Origin: Picosynechococcus sp. PCC 7002
GTDB taxonomy: Bacteria; Cyanobacteriota; Cyanobacteriia; Cyanobacteriales; MRBY01
Reading direction: 5' to 3'
DNA length: 64,000 nucleotides
Assembly (NCBI RefSeq): GCF_963860125.1
Contig: NZ_CAWLFA010000001.1
Span: 62,001 to 126,000, forward strand
Shown here: piece after piece, positions 51,548 through 59,879 of the stretch
How the letters are laid out: every line of letters begins with the position of its first letter
Position numbering within the stretch: position 1 is the stretch's first letter
Position numbers and translations under genes: made by a program
The notes under the pieces: generated by a model
Told to the model about the DNA's origin: nothing
The model's database searches: none
Seen by the model: only the letters and a program-made list of their open reading frames with translations

Positions 51548-52129
51548 GTGCAATGTCCTAAATGTCGCGATGTTGAGCTTGGGGATCAGCTTCTATCTGG
51601 GGAGCTGACCAGTTGCCATTGTGAAAAATGTGAAGGAGATTGGCTCCCTGGCGATCGCTACCAAACCTGGCAAAATAGCCAACGAAAACCACAGCGCCTC
51701 AATACCCAACTGTCCCTCCCAGAAACCGTGATCCCCGGTGAAACAGACAATAAAGCAGCCCTCTGTCCCGAATGCCGCCGCTATTTATCGCGGGTAAAAA
51801 TCCCCGTTGACCAACCTTTTTACTTGGAGCGTTGCCCCGAATGTAATGGCTTCTGGTGCGATCGCCAAGAATGGGAAATTTTAGAAAAACTCCAACTCCA
51901 CACTAGCCTCGAATATATTTTTACCGCCGAATGGCAGCACAAAGTCCGGGAACAGCAGCACAACATCAGCGAACGACAGGCCCTGATCCAGAAACTTGGG
52001 CCGACCCTGGCCACCGATGTTTTCGACCTGGGCGAAAAACTAGCAGCCCACAACAATGGCGATTTTGCCGTGGCTTACCTGGCCCGCCAAGTCACCGAAA
52101 ATCAGACTAATCAAAGTCAATCACGCTAA
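51548..52129 (+). CDS. Zinc-ribbon protein (zf-TFIIB type)
   Basis: A 193-residue protein with two CxxC...CxxC ribbons: the first at the N-terminus (QCPKCRDVEL, then CHCEKCEGDWL), the second near residue 75 (CPECRRYL, then RCPECNGFWCDRQEWEIL). The second has the typical GxWxDRxE ending of the zf-TFIIB family. The remaining residues are helical and charged. Function is unknown; the ribbon may bind metal or nucleic acid. It starts GTG at 51548. Confidence 0.8.
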   Translation: MQCPKCRDVELGDQLLSGELTSCHCEKCEGDWLPGDRYQTWQNSQRKPQRLNTQLSLPETVIPGETDNKAALCPECRRYLSRVKIPVDQPFYLERCPECNGFWCDRQEWEILEKLQLHTSLEYIFTAEWQHKVREQQHNISERQALIQKLGPTLATDVFDLGEKLAAHNNGDFAVAYLARQVTENQTNQSQSR

Positions 52130-52275
52130 TTGCTAAATGTCACAGCCCCATCGCATCCTTGCAATTCGTTAAGGCTGCCCGGAAGAACGGAAAGGCGATC
52201 GCTATGATTTAAAGAGAAAGCCAAGCTTACCCAAGGCTTTTGGAGACTCCACAGCGGCAAAATATTTCCATTTAT

Positions 52276-54504
52276 ATGTCTTATCCCCTCTACATCGCGT
52301 TTATTTGGCATCAGCATCAACCCCTCTACAAAGCACCGGACGGTCAATATCATCTCCCCTGGGTGCGGCTCCACGGCACTAAAGATTACCTAGATTTGAT
52401 TTTGCTGCTCGAAAAATATCCACGCCTCCACCAAACTGTGAATTTGGTACCTTCCTTGATGATGCAGTTGGAAGATTATGCCGAAGGCAAGGCTCTTGAC
52501 CCCTATCTAAAGCTGGCCCTCACCCCCGTCACAGACCTCAACAGTGATCAAAAATGGTATATCCTGGAGCATTTCTTTGATGGCAACCACCGCACCTTAG
52601 TCGATCCCCATCCCCGCTACCGGGAGCTGTACACCGAGCGCCAGGACAAAGGCAAAGCCTGGTGCCTAGAAAATTGGGACGAACAAAAATTTAGTGATCT
52701 CTTGGCTTGGCATAATTTAGCCTGGATTGATCCCCTCTTTTGGGATGACCCGGAGATCGCTGCCTGGCTCGAAAAAGATCGCGGCTTTACTTTAGGCGAT
52801 CGCCAGCGCATTTATTCCAAACAACGGGAAATTATTAAGCGGATTATCCCCAAACACAAACAAATGCAGGACAACGGGCAACTGGAGGTGACCACCACCC
52901 CCTACACCCACCCGATTTTGCCCCTGCTCGCAGATACCAATTCTGGCCGCGTCGCCGTCCCTAAGATGGAACTTCCCCAGGAGCGCTTCCAGTGGTCAGA
53001 GGATATTCCCCGCCACCTCAACCGCGCCAAGGAAATGTACCGGGAACGTTTTGGCCGGGAAGTACGAGGTCTGTGGCCATCGGAGCAATCTGTCAGCCCG
53101 GAAGTGCTTAACCCCATCGCCGCCGCTGGCTTTAAGTGGATCTGTTCCGACGAAGCGGTGTTGGGTTGGAGCCTGAAACATTTCTTCCATCGGGACGAAG
53201 TGGGCAATGTCTACGAACCGGAAAAAATGTATCGCCCCTATCGCCTCGAAACAGACCATGGGGATCTCGCCATTGTCTTCCGGGATCACCGTCTGTCGGA
53301 TCTCGTCGGCTTCACCTATAGTGGTATGGACTCAGAACAGGCCGCCTGCGATCTGGTCGGTCACCTAGAGGCGATCGCCCGGAGCTTGCGACACCACCAA
53401 AAAGAAGGCCAAACCGCCCTCCAAGAACCACACCTCGTAACCATCGCCCTCGACGGTGAAAACTGCTGGGAATTCTACGAAAAAGACGGCATCCCTTTCC
53501 TAACTTCCCTCTACGAAAAACTGAGCGCCAATCGCCAACTCGAACTCGTCACGGTCTCCGAATTTATCGAGCAATTTCCCCCCACCGAAACCATTCCCAG
53601 CCACAAACTCCATAGTGGTTCCTGGGTTGATGGGAGCTTTACCACCTGGATTGGGGACCCTGCTAAAAATCGCGCCTGGGATATGCTCACCAAAGCCCGC
53701 CACCTGCTCGCCGCCCATCCTGAAGCGACAGAAATTACCAACCCCGAAGCCTGGGAATCCCTCTATGCGGCCGAAGGCTCAGACTGGTTTTGGTGGTTTG
53801 GGGAAGGTCACTCCTCTAACCAAGACGCCATGTTTGACCAACTCTTTCGGGAACACGTCGCTGGGATCTACAAAGCCCTAAACGAACCGATTCCGCCGGA
53901 AGTGCTCCAACCCATTGAAGACCACACCCGCCACCGGGAGCACCTCCCCGAAAGCTTTATTCACCCGATCATTGATGGTATCGGCGACGAACAGGATTGG
54001 GATAAAGCCGGTTGCATCGAAATTGGTGGTGCCCGGGGTACCATGCACCAAAGTAGCGCCCTACAACGACTCTTTTACGGTTGGGATCATCTTAATTTTT
54101 ATTTGCGCTTTGACCTCAAGCGGGGCATCAAATGGGGCGAAGAACTTCCAGCAGAACTCCATCTCCTTTGGTTCTATCCAGGGGTAAACTGCGCCATTAG
54201 CCCGGCTCCCATCGCCAGTATGCCCGACCAGGCTCCCCTAAATTATCTCTTCCGGCACCACATCGGCATTAATCTCTTAACCCAATCTATCTGGTTTGAA
54301 GAAGCCAGTGATTATGGCCAGTGGCGGCCCCGGGGTGCCCATGCCAAAATGGCTTACCGAGAATGTTTAGAATTGTCTGTGCCGTGGGATGTACTGCAGA
54401 TTAAACCGGACTATACGCTCAATTTAGTAGCAATTTTGGCCGATGATGGTGAGTACCATAGTTTTGTGCCAGAAAATCGCTTTGTTACCCTACAGGTGCC
54501 TTAA
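52276..54504 (+). CDS. GH57 family glycoside hydrolase
   Basis: A 742-residue GH57 enzyme. The five-region pattern is visible: LYIAFIWHQHQPLY at the N-terminus, a central GLWPSEQSVSPEVL with the nucleophile Glu, and IALDGENCWEFY with the acid/base Asp. A beta-sandwich-like C-terminal part of about 200 residues follows. GH57 enzymes are amylopullulanases, 4-alpha-glucanotransferases or branching enzymes; this layout fits alpha-amylase/glucanotransferase. It would act on glycogen, made through glgC. I use the ATG at 52276; the frame starts 12 codons earlier. Confidence 0.88.
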   Translation: MSYPLYIAFIWHQHQPLYKAPDGQYHLPWVRLHGTKDYLDLILLLEKYPRLHQTVNLVPSLMMQLEDYAEGKALDPYLKLALTPVTDLNSDQKWYILEHFFDGNHRTLVDPHPRYRELYTERQDKGKAWCLENWDEQKFSDLLAWHNLAWIDPLFWDDPEIAAWLEKDRGFTLGDRQRIYSKQREIIKRIIPKHKQMQDNGQLEVTTTPYTHPILPLLADTNSGRVAVPKMELPQERFQWSEDIPRHLNRAKEMYRERFGREVRGLWPSEQSVSPEVLNPIAAAGFKWICSDEAVLGWSLKHFFHRDEVGNVYEPEKMYRPYRLETDHGDLAIVFRDHRLSDLVGFTYSGMDSEQAACDLVGHLEAIARSLRHHQKEGQTALQEPHLVTIALDGENCWEFYEKDGIPFLTSLYEKLSANRQLELVTVSEFIEQFPPTETIPSHKLHSGSWVDGSFTTWIGDPAKNRAWDMLTKARHLLAAHPEATEITNPEAWESLYAAEGSDWFWWFGEGHSSNQDAMFDQLFREHVAGIYKALNEPIPPEVLQPIEDHTRHREHLPESFIHPIIDGIGDEQDWDKAGCIEIGGARGTMHQSSALQRLFYGWDHLNFYLRFDLKRGIKWGEELPAELHLLWFYPGVNCAISPAPIASMPDQAPLNYLFRHHIGINLLTQSIWFEEASDYGQWRPRGAHAKMAYRECLELSVPWDVLQIKPDYTLNLVAILADDGEYHSFVPENRFVTLQVP

Positions 54505-54525
54505 GCCATTTTCTCAGGATAAAAC

Positions 54526-55704
54526 TTAGCTCGTCGATAACCGTTGCACCGCTGCTCCTCCCAATAAATTATCGGCTTCCTGGAGATACTGGAGAATGTG
54601 TTTGCGGTGGGGACTGAGGCGTAATACGTTGCGTAGATCTACCTCCGTTAAGCGGTCGGCTTTTTGGCCAGGGAACCAGTGGCCGCCGTTGCCCATCAGG
54701 TTGTAGCGGGCTTTGCCGTATTCAATCATGTCGTAGGCGATCACCAAATTTCTGAGCCAAAGAATGACGGGGATATTAATCTGGTGCGGGGTTTGGTCGT
54801 AGGTCGGCAGGCCCAATTGCCAGGTCTTGGCCCAATCTTCTCCCAGGGAGGCGATCGCCTGATTTTCCAGTCGCGCGAGAATATCTGGCAAAATTTCATC
54901 GGCCCGCCCCAGCAGAGGGAGGGTTTCTAGGTGCTGATCAAAATCTGACGGACGCGCCGCCCCCACACTCAAAGTATGGATCTGGGGATGAGACAAACAA
55001 AATAAATCGTTAAACACCATTGGATGCAACGGCTTGCAGAGATCGACTAATTTTTGGGGTGGACTATAAAGATGTCCCCCCTTATCCGACGGGCTAATGA
55101 TAAATACCCCCATATCCTGCTGCGTTGCCGCTTCGATGGCCCGCCAATTGTCCTGATTAATCCAATACCAGTGCAGATTCACATAATCCATCGCCCCCGT
55201 TTCGATAGTTTTCACAATCAGATCCGTCGAACTATGGGTCGAAAAACCGATGTGACGAATCCGTCCCGCCCGCTGCAATTCCTGGGCGACTTCTAGACAA
55301 CCCCGTTCAAAGGTGAACTTAAATATTTCCTCGTTATTAATGCCATGGATACCAAATAAATCCACATAATCCAGTTGCAAATAATTAAGGGATTTTTCAA
55401 TTTCGCGCCGAAATGCCTGGGGATCAGCCTTTGGGGAAACCTTGGTTTGGATAATGAGATCTTCTCGTTTAAATTGCGATAAGACCCACCCAAGTTGCAT
55501 TTCTGAGGTGCCGTACCCCCGTGCCGTTTCGATGTGGTTAATGCCCAGATCAAGCGATCGCCGAATCGTTGCCGCTAGATTTTTTTGGCTATCAGCAGGA
55601 ATGTTTGCTGGATCTTGATCCTGCCACTTGAACTGATAGCGCATCCCGCCACAGGAAAAAACAGGCATTTGCAGTTCGGTGCGACCAAAGCGACGATATT
55701 GCAT
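54526..55704 (-). CDS. Aldo/keto reductase
   Basis: A 392-residue AKR barrel. It has YRRFGRTELQMPVFSCGGM, then HIETARGYGTSEMQLG, with Glu where most AKRs have the catalytic Asp, Tyr in GYG, the Lys in IIQTKVSP, and the His in DLFGIHGIN. The C-terminal 90 residues form a helical extension without 4Fe-4S cysteines. The Glu variant is, as I recall, a feature of the subfamily. Substrate unknown. The ATG at 55704 is chosen over the upstream one at 55713. Confidence 0.85.
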   Translation of the reverse strand: MQYRRFGRTELQMPVFSCGGMRYQFKWQDQDPANIPADSQKNLAATIRRSLDLGINHIETARGYGTSEMQLGWVLSQFKREDLIIQTKVSPKADPQAFRREIEKSLNYLQLDYVDLFGIHGINNEEIFKFTFERGCLEVAQELQRAGRIRHIGFSTHSSTDLIVKTIETGAMDYVNLHWYWINQDNWRAIEAATQQDMGVFIISPSDKGGHLYSPPQKLVDLCKPLHPMVFNDLFCLSHPQIHTLSVGAARPSDFDQHLETLPLLGRADEILPDILARLENQAIASLGEDWAKTWQLGLPTYDQTPHQINIPVILWLRNLVIAYDMIEYGKARYNLMGNGGHWFPGQKADRLTEVDLRNVLRLSPHRKHILQYLQEADNLLGGAAVQRLSTS

Positions 55705-56053
55705 AGATCTCAAGCGTATTTCTTAACTTCTATTGGGAGGTATTCAGAAAAAACATTATAACGAAGAAAAAATCTCGTCCCTAAGCGGCAAAGGCTGTTC
55801 TGCCTCTGACAAAACAAAACGCGCCTATTTAAACTCAACTGATCAAAGCAACAAACCATCGGTTTTCAAAACATCACCCCCAGTATTGTTGGTCTCTGTT
55901 ATACTATTGCTGCTGTTTAAGCATCATGGGGGAGTAGCGGCAAAAATTACGCAGTGGTCTTATCTCTAAGACTCATTTACACTCTGCTGAAATAATGAAT
56001 ATAATGCTTGCGAGATTGTTTTAAACAGCTTCTACAAATATTTTTTCGAGTTT
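55705..56053. other. Divergent intergenic region, aldo/keto reductase / gpx
   Basis: About 350 nt with no supported gene. It contains the gpx promoter (55976-56005). An unconvincing 78-codon frame spans 55733-55969. No HIP1 site, hairpin or RNA was found. Confidence 0.5.
55976..56005 (+). promoter_or_regulatory. Promoter of gpx
   Basis: TTTACA (55976-55981), an 18-nt spacer and a perfect TATAAT (56000-56005) put the transcript start near 56012, about 42 nt before the ATG. Confidence 0.6.
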
Positions 56054-56548
56054 ATGACGACACAAACGCCTACTTCTATTTATGATTTTTCGGCCACGGC
56101 CATCGATGGCACATCGGTCGATCTTAGTACCTATAAAGATCAGGTTTTATTGATTGTCAATACAGCCAGCCAATGTGGATTCACTCCCCAATACAAAGGT
56201 TTGCAGGCGCTCCATGAACAATATGGCAACAAAGGCTTAGTTGTCCTCGGCTTCCCCTGTAACCAGTTTGGCCAACAAGAACCCGGCAACGAATCGCAAA
56301 TCCAATCATTTTGTGAAACAACGTTTGGGGTTTCTTTTCCGATGTTTCAAAAAATTGATGTTAATGGCAGCAATGCTCACCCGTTATATCAATATTTAAC
56401 CAAAGAAGTACCCGGTATTTTGGGGACAAAAAATGTGAAATGGAACTTCACAAAATTCCTCATTAACCGTCAGGGTCAAGTGGTAAAACGCTATGCACCC
56501 ACGGCAACACCGGAGGCGATCGCCAAAGATATCCAGGAATTACTTTAA
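56054..56548 (+). CDS. Glutathione peroxidase-like protein
   Basis: A 164-residue thioredoxin-fold peroxidase. The active-site cysteine (not selenocysteine) is in NTASQCGFTPQYKGL, with GFPCNQFGQQEPG and WNFTKFLI completing the Cys/Gln/Trp/Asn site. Cyanobacterial members reduce lipid hydroperoxides using NADPH-linked thiols rather than glutathione. Peroxiredoxin-like stress function is likely. It has a good promoter and its own terminator, so it is a single-gene unit. Confidence 0.93.
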   Translation: MTTQTPTSIYDFSATAIDGTSVDLSTYKDQVLLIVNTASQCGFTPQYKGLQALHEQYGNKGLVVLGFPCNQFGQQEPGNESQIQSFCETTFGVSFPMFQKIDVNGSNAHPLYQYLTKEVPGILGTKNVKWNFTKFLINRQGQVVKRYAPTATPEAIAKDIQELL

Positions 56549-56593
56549 AGATTATTTTCCCTAGAAAACGGTTTATTTTTTGAAACTGATTAA

Positions 56594-56631
56594 CCCCCAG
56601 GTTTGCATTGGACTTGGGGGCTTTTTCTTTT
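56594..56631 (+). terminator. Intrinsic terminator of gpx
   Basis: CCCCCAGGT pairs with ACTTGGGGG (one wobble) around a 9-nt loop, followed by CTTTTTCTTTT. Confidence 0.85.
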
Positions 56632-56648
56632 ATTTCAAGGACAATTCA

Positions 56649-57449
56649 TTAATCGATTTCGATGGTTGTGGGGGCGCCATCTTCAGTCTTGGTCTCACGA
56701 TTGCCCCCTGTTTCTTGGCGAAAATCCTGATAAAGGCGATCGCGCCACTCAAAAAACGGCGCATATTCCGCATTATCCCCCAAGCCCGGAATGCCCTTAC
56801 CTTTGAGGTAGTCAGGGATATCAAAATAGTTCCCCTCAGGAAATTTGAGCAAAATACTCAGGGCGGCCACGGAAAAATCTGCCAAAGTTGGTTGGTCGCC
56901 GATTAAATAGGGTTGTTGCTGGACAAGCAAGGTTAACGCTTCGAGATCCTGCCTGAGACCCCGCTGGGCTTCTTTAACTGCATCACCACCAAGGCCAACA
57001 CCCGCCCCAAAGAAATCTAAAACATCCCCCGGCACAGCCCCCAGAAGATTTTTAAAGAGATCAGGCACCTGCTTCGGCACAATGGAGGTGCGGAAGTTAG
57101 GGTTTTGGCTGAGGGCACCAATGAAGGCCTTGCGACCTTTCAAGCCAATGGACTCATCGGCCCATTCTTCCATGATCAAACATTGGGCCCGTTGCACTGG
57201 AGCGGTAGGAATAATCGGTTTTTCGGGATATTTGCGGTCAAGGTAAAAAGCAATTTCTGTGGAGTCACTGATTACCGTATCGCCATCTTTGAGGACAGGC
57301 ACTTGACGCTGACCCGACATTTTATATACATCCAGTTGACCGATACCGGGGGTCACTTCGATTTTTTTGTACTCTAAACCCTTGTAATCGAGGATTAAGC
57401 GGACTTTTTCCGAAAACTGGGATAGTTCAAATTGGTATAACGCCAACAT
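56649..57449 (-). CDS. Glutathione S-transferase family protein
   Basis: A 266-residue GST with an N-terminal thioredoxin-like domain (LYQFELSQFSEKVRLILDYK, SGQRQVPVLKDGDTVISDS with the cis-Pro and Ser/Asp glutathione-binding motif) and a helical C-terminal domain (YLIGDQPTLADFSVAALS). Members bind glutathione and help detoxification. A glycine-rich insert (FFGAGVGLGGDAV) separates two C-domain helices. I use the ATG at 57449 with AAGG 9 nt upstream, not the GTG at 57488. Confidence 0.85.
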   Translation of the reverse strand: MLALYQFELSQFSEKVRLILDYKGLEYKKIEVTPGIGQLDVYKMSGQRQVPVLKDGDTVISDSTEIAFYLDRKYPEKPIIPTAPVQRAQCLIMEEWADESIGLKGRKAFIGALSQNPNFRTSIVPKQVPDLFKNLLGAVPGDVLDFFGAGVGLGGDAVKEAQRGLRQDLEALTLLVQQQPYLIGDQPTLADFSVAALSILLKFPEGNYFDIPDYLKGKGIPGLGDNAEYAPFFEWRDRLYQDFRQETGGNRETKTEDGAPTTIEID

Positions 57450-57566
57450 AGGGGTTCGCCTTGATGATTGAGTAGGTAAATCACTCACACCTTACAAAAC
57501 TTCACAACAAATTGCCATGGGAACTTGTGGCACAATAAAGCAGAACAGTTGTATGGAAAGTCAACG

Positions 57567-57926
57567 ATGACCATTAACCTCGTAAATCTTGTGGGCCGGG
57601 CCGGTGGGGATCCGGAAGTGCGCTATTTCGAGTCGGGTAGTGTGCTGTGTAATTTGACTTTAGCGGTAAATCGTCCCACCAGCCGGACAGATCAGCCGGA
57701 TTGGTTTAATTTAGAGATTTGGGGAAAAACAGCAGAAATCGCCGCTAATTATGTAAAAAAAGGCAGTCTGCTCGGTATCCAAGGCACTTTAAAGATCGAG
57801 ACTTTCACGAATCGCAATGGCCACGAATCGTCTAAGCCAGTAATTCGGGTTAATCGTCTAGATTTGCTGGGTTCTAAGCGGGATGTGGATCCCAATGCGG
57901 TAGATAATTATAACAACTACGGGTAA
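57567..57926 (+). CDS. ssb: Single-stranded DNA-binding protein
   Basis: A 119-residue OB-fold protein: NLVNLVGRAGGDPEVRYFES, the VCNLTLAVNRPT-like strand, DWFNLEIWGKTAEIAANYV, GSLLGIQGTLKIETF and NRLDLLGS. It lacks the long acidic tail of E. coli SSB; the C-terminus ends in NNYG after a short DPNAVD stretch, which is usual for the shorter cyanobacterial SSB. It coats single strands in replication and repair. The ATG at 57567 fits the family; the frame starts 14 codons earlier. A hairpin terminator lies about 110 nt downstream. Confidence 0.9.
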   Translation: MTINLVNLVGRAGGDPEVRYFESGSVLCNLTLAVNRPTSRTDQPDWFNLEIWGKTAEIAANYVKKGSLLGIQGTLKIETFTNRNGHESSKPVIRVNRLDLLGSKRDVDPNAVDNYNNYG

Positions 57927-57927
57927 A

Positions 57928-58061
57928 CACCCTCCGCCTGCGGCACTTTCCTTAAGGGACGCCCCTCTAACTCCTCTCAATGGAGGCACCCCTCTAACTC
58001 CCCTCAAGGGGAGAATTGCACCCTGCGCCTGCGGCACCTCCCTCCAGGGAGGATATTTTTT
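57928..58061. repeat. Tandem C-rich repeats with hairpins, ending in a terminator
   Basis: A 19-nt sequence CACCCTCCGCCTGCGGCAC recurs with one change at 58019-58037, and CCCCTCTAACTCC recurs 27 nt apart (57962 and 57989). CTCCCC-TCAA-GGGGAG (around 57998) and CCTCCC-TCCA-GGGAGG (58037-58052) are perfect hairpins. The last is followed by ATATTTTTT and can terminate ssb. The family resembles the 10314-10391 element. Confidence 0.65.
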
Positions 58062-59814
58062 AGAGGCCTTGGGGAATTGCGGCAATGAGTTGTTTGGTGT
58101 AGTCCTGTTGGGGATTGCGGTAAATTTGGTCAGCCGTACCCACTTCCTCGATTTTGCCTTTGTTCATCACGATGATGCGATCGCCCATAAATTTCACAAC
58201 GCTGAGATCGTGGGAAATAAAAATATAAGTCAGTTGAAATTCCGCTTGGAGTTCCTTCAGCAGATTTAACACTTGGGCCTGGACGGATACATCCAGGGCC
58301 GATACGGATTCATCGCAGATAATAAATTGGGGTTCAATGGCCAAGGCCCGCGCAATACAAACCCGTTGCCGTTGACCGCCTGACAGTTCGTGGGGATAGC
58401 GGTTCACCCAACCGGGATTTAGGCCCACCCGCTCTAACAGATATTGCACCCGTTCGAGGCGTTTTTTCTTGTCCCGCTTAATATTGTGAATGATTAACGG
58501 TTCGGCGATCGCCCGGCCAATGGTCATGCGGGGATTGAGGGAATTGTAGGGGTTTTGGAAGACAATTTGCATCTCCCGGCGCAGTTGTCGGAGACGTTTA
58601 CTCCGGGCTGGGAGTTGGGCAATATTTTCGCCCCGAAACCAAATGTCGCCACTGAGGGGTTGAATCAGTCGCAAAATGGCCCGGGCCAGGGTCGATTTGC
58701 CGCACCCGGATTCGCCTACTAGACCGAGGGTTTCCCCCGGATAGAGGTCAAAGGAAACATTATTAACGGCCATGAAATACCGTTGTCCCGTCAAAAGAAA
58801 ATTGCGACTGGGATAACCCACCTGGAGCTTTTGCACAGATAGGAGCGGTTTTTGTTTAATTAGAGCTTCAAGGCGCTTTTTATCGGCTTCTAGGGAGACT
58901 TCTGCCAGTAAATTCAAATCCGGCTGTCGCTCTTGGATCACGACGGTTTGGGTGTCGGGATCGGTTTCAACACTCATGTAGTCGGCAACGGTCGGCAGCA
59001 GGACTAATTTTTGATCAAGGCGGGGCCGACAGGCCAGTAATCCTTTGGTATAGGGATGTTGGGGCGCTTTAAAAATCTGTTCGATGGGGCCTTGCTCAAC
59101 GATTTTTCCCCGGTACATCACCGCCACTTCGTCAACAAGTTCCGCAATCACCCCCAAATCGTGGGTAATGAAAATTAGAGACATTTGCCGGGCCTGACAA
59201 AGATCCCGCAACAGTTGCAAAATCGTTGCTTGCACAGTCACATCGAGGGCGGTGGTGGGTTCGTCCGCAATTAATAGCGTTGGATTAGAGGCGATCGCCA
59301 TGGCAATCATCACCCGTTGTAGTTGGCCCCCGGACAATTCGTGGGGATAGCGTTTCATCACCTCGGCGGGCAGTTGCACTTCCTGGAGTCGGGCGATCGC
59401 CTGTTGACGGGCCTGGGCTGGGGTGACATTTTGGTGCAATAAAATTGCTTCGGTAAGCTGAAACTCCACGTTATAAACGGGATTAAGGGAACTCATCGGT
59501 TCCTGAAAAATCATCGCAATCTCACCGCCGCGATAGGTACGCCGCTCCCATTCCGGCAAACTTTGGAGATCAAGGGGTTCTGTGTCTGGGGTCGCCTTAA
59601 AGAAAATTTCGCCCCCAGTGACGCGGCCTGGTTTTTGGATCAGCCCCATCAGCGCAAGGGATGTGACCGATTTGCCGGAGCCGGATTCGCCCACGATACC
59701 GAGGGTCTGGCCCCGTTTAAGCTGAAAGCTAATTTGATCAACCGCGAGATTGGTTTGATTTTCGCTGGTGAAGGCCACCTGCAGTTGACGGACATCGAGA
59801 ACCAGATCACTCAT
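58060..59814 (-). CDS. Peptide-type ABC transporter, fused double ATPase
   Basis: A 584-residue protein with two complete ABC ATPase halves, as in GsiA or fused DppD-DppF. First half: Walker A GESGSGKSVTS, Q-loop FQEPMSSLNP, signature LSGGQLQRVM, Walker B LLIADEPTTALD. Second half: GESGCGKSTLAR, FQNPYNSLNP, LSGGQRQRVC and ICDESVSALDVS. A C-terminal peptide-import loop motif (HPYTKGLL) follows the first half. It powers uptake of di- or oligopeptides or similar solutes; the permeases are not adjacent. The start is at 59814. Confidence 0.93.
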   Translation of the reverse strand: MSDLVLDVRQLQVAFTSENQTNLAVDQISFQLKRGQTLGIVGESGSGKSVTSLALMGLIQKPGRVTGGEIFFKATPDTEPLDLQSLPEWERRTYRGGEIAMIFQEPMSSLNPVYNVEFQLTEAILLHQNVTPAQARQQAIARLQEVQLPAEVMKRYPHELSGGQLQRVMIAMAIASNPTLLIADEPTTALDVTVQATILQLLRDLCQARQMSLIFITHDLGVIAELVDEVAVMYRGKIVEQGPIEQIFKAPQHPYTKGLLACRPRLDQKLVLLPTVADYMSVETDPDTQTVVIQERQPDLNLLAEVSLEADKKRLEALIKQKPLLSVQKLQVGYPSRNFLLTGQRYFMAVNNVSFDLYPGETLGLVGESGCGKSTLARAILRLIQPLSGDIWFRGENIAQLPARSKRLRQLRREMQIVFQNPYNSLNPRMTIGRAIAEPLIIHNIKRDKKKRLERVQYLLERVGLNPGWVNRYPHELSGGQRQRVCIARALAIEPQFIICDESVSALDVSVQAQVLNLLKELQAEFQLTYIFISHDLSVVKFMGDRIIVMNKGKIEEVGTADQIYRNPQQDYTKQLIAAIPQGL

Positions 59815-59879
59815 GGGGGCAGTTTTTTTACTAGACTCAGGCAGAGAAATTTATAGAAAAATTTATGTTGATTGTAGCG

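Noticed and set aside
55733..55969. 78-codon frame between the aldo/keto reductase and gpx
   Set aside because: No ATG with a ribosome site, no recognisable domain, and it overlaps a promoter-rich AT region.
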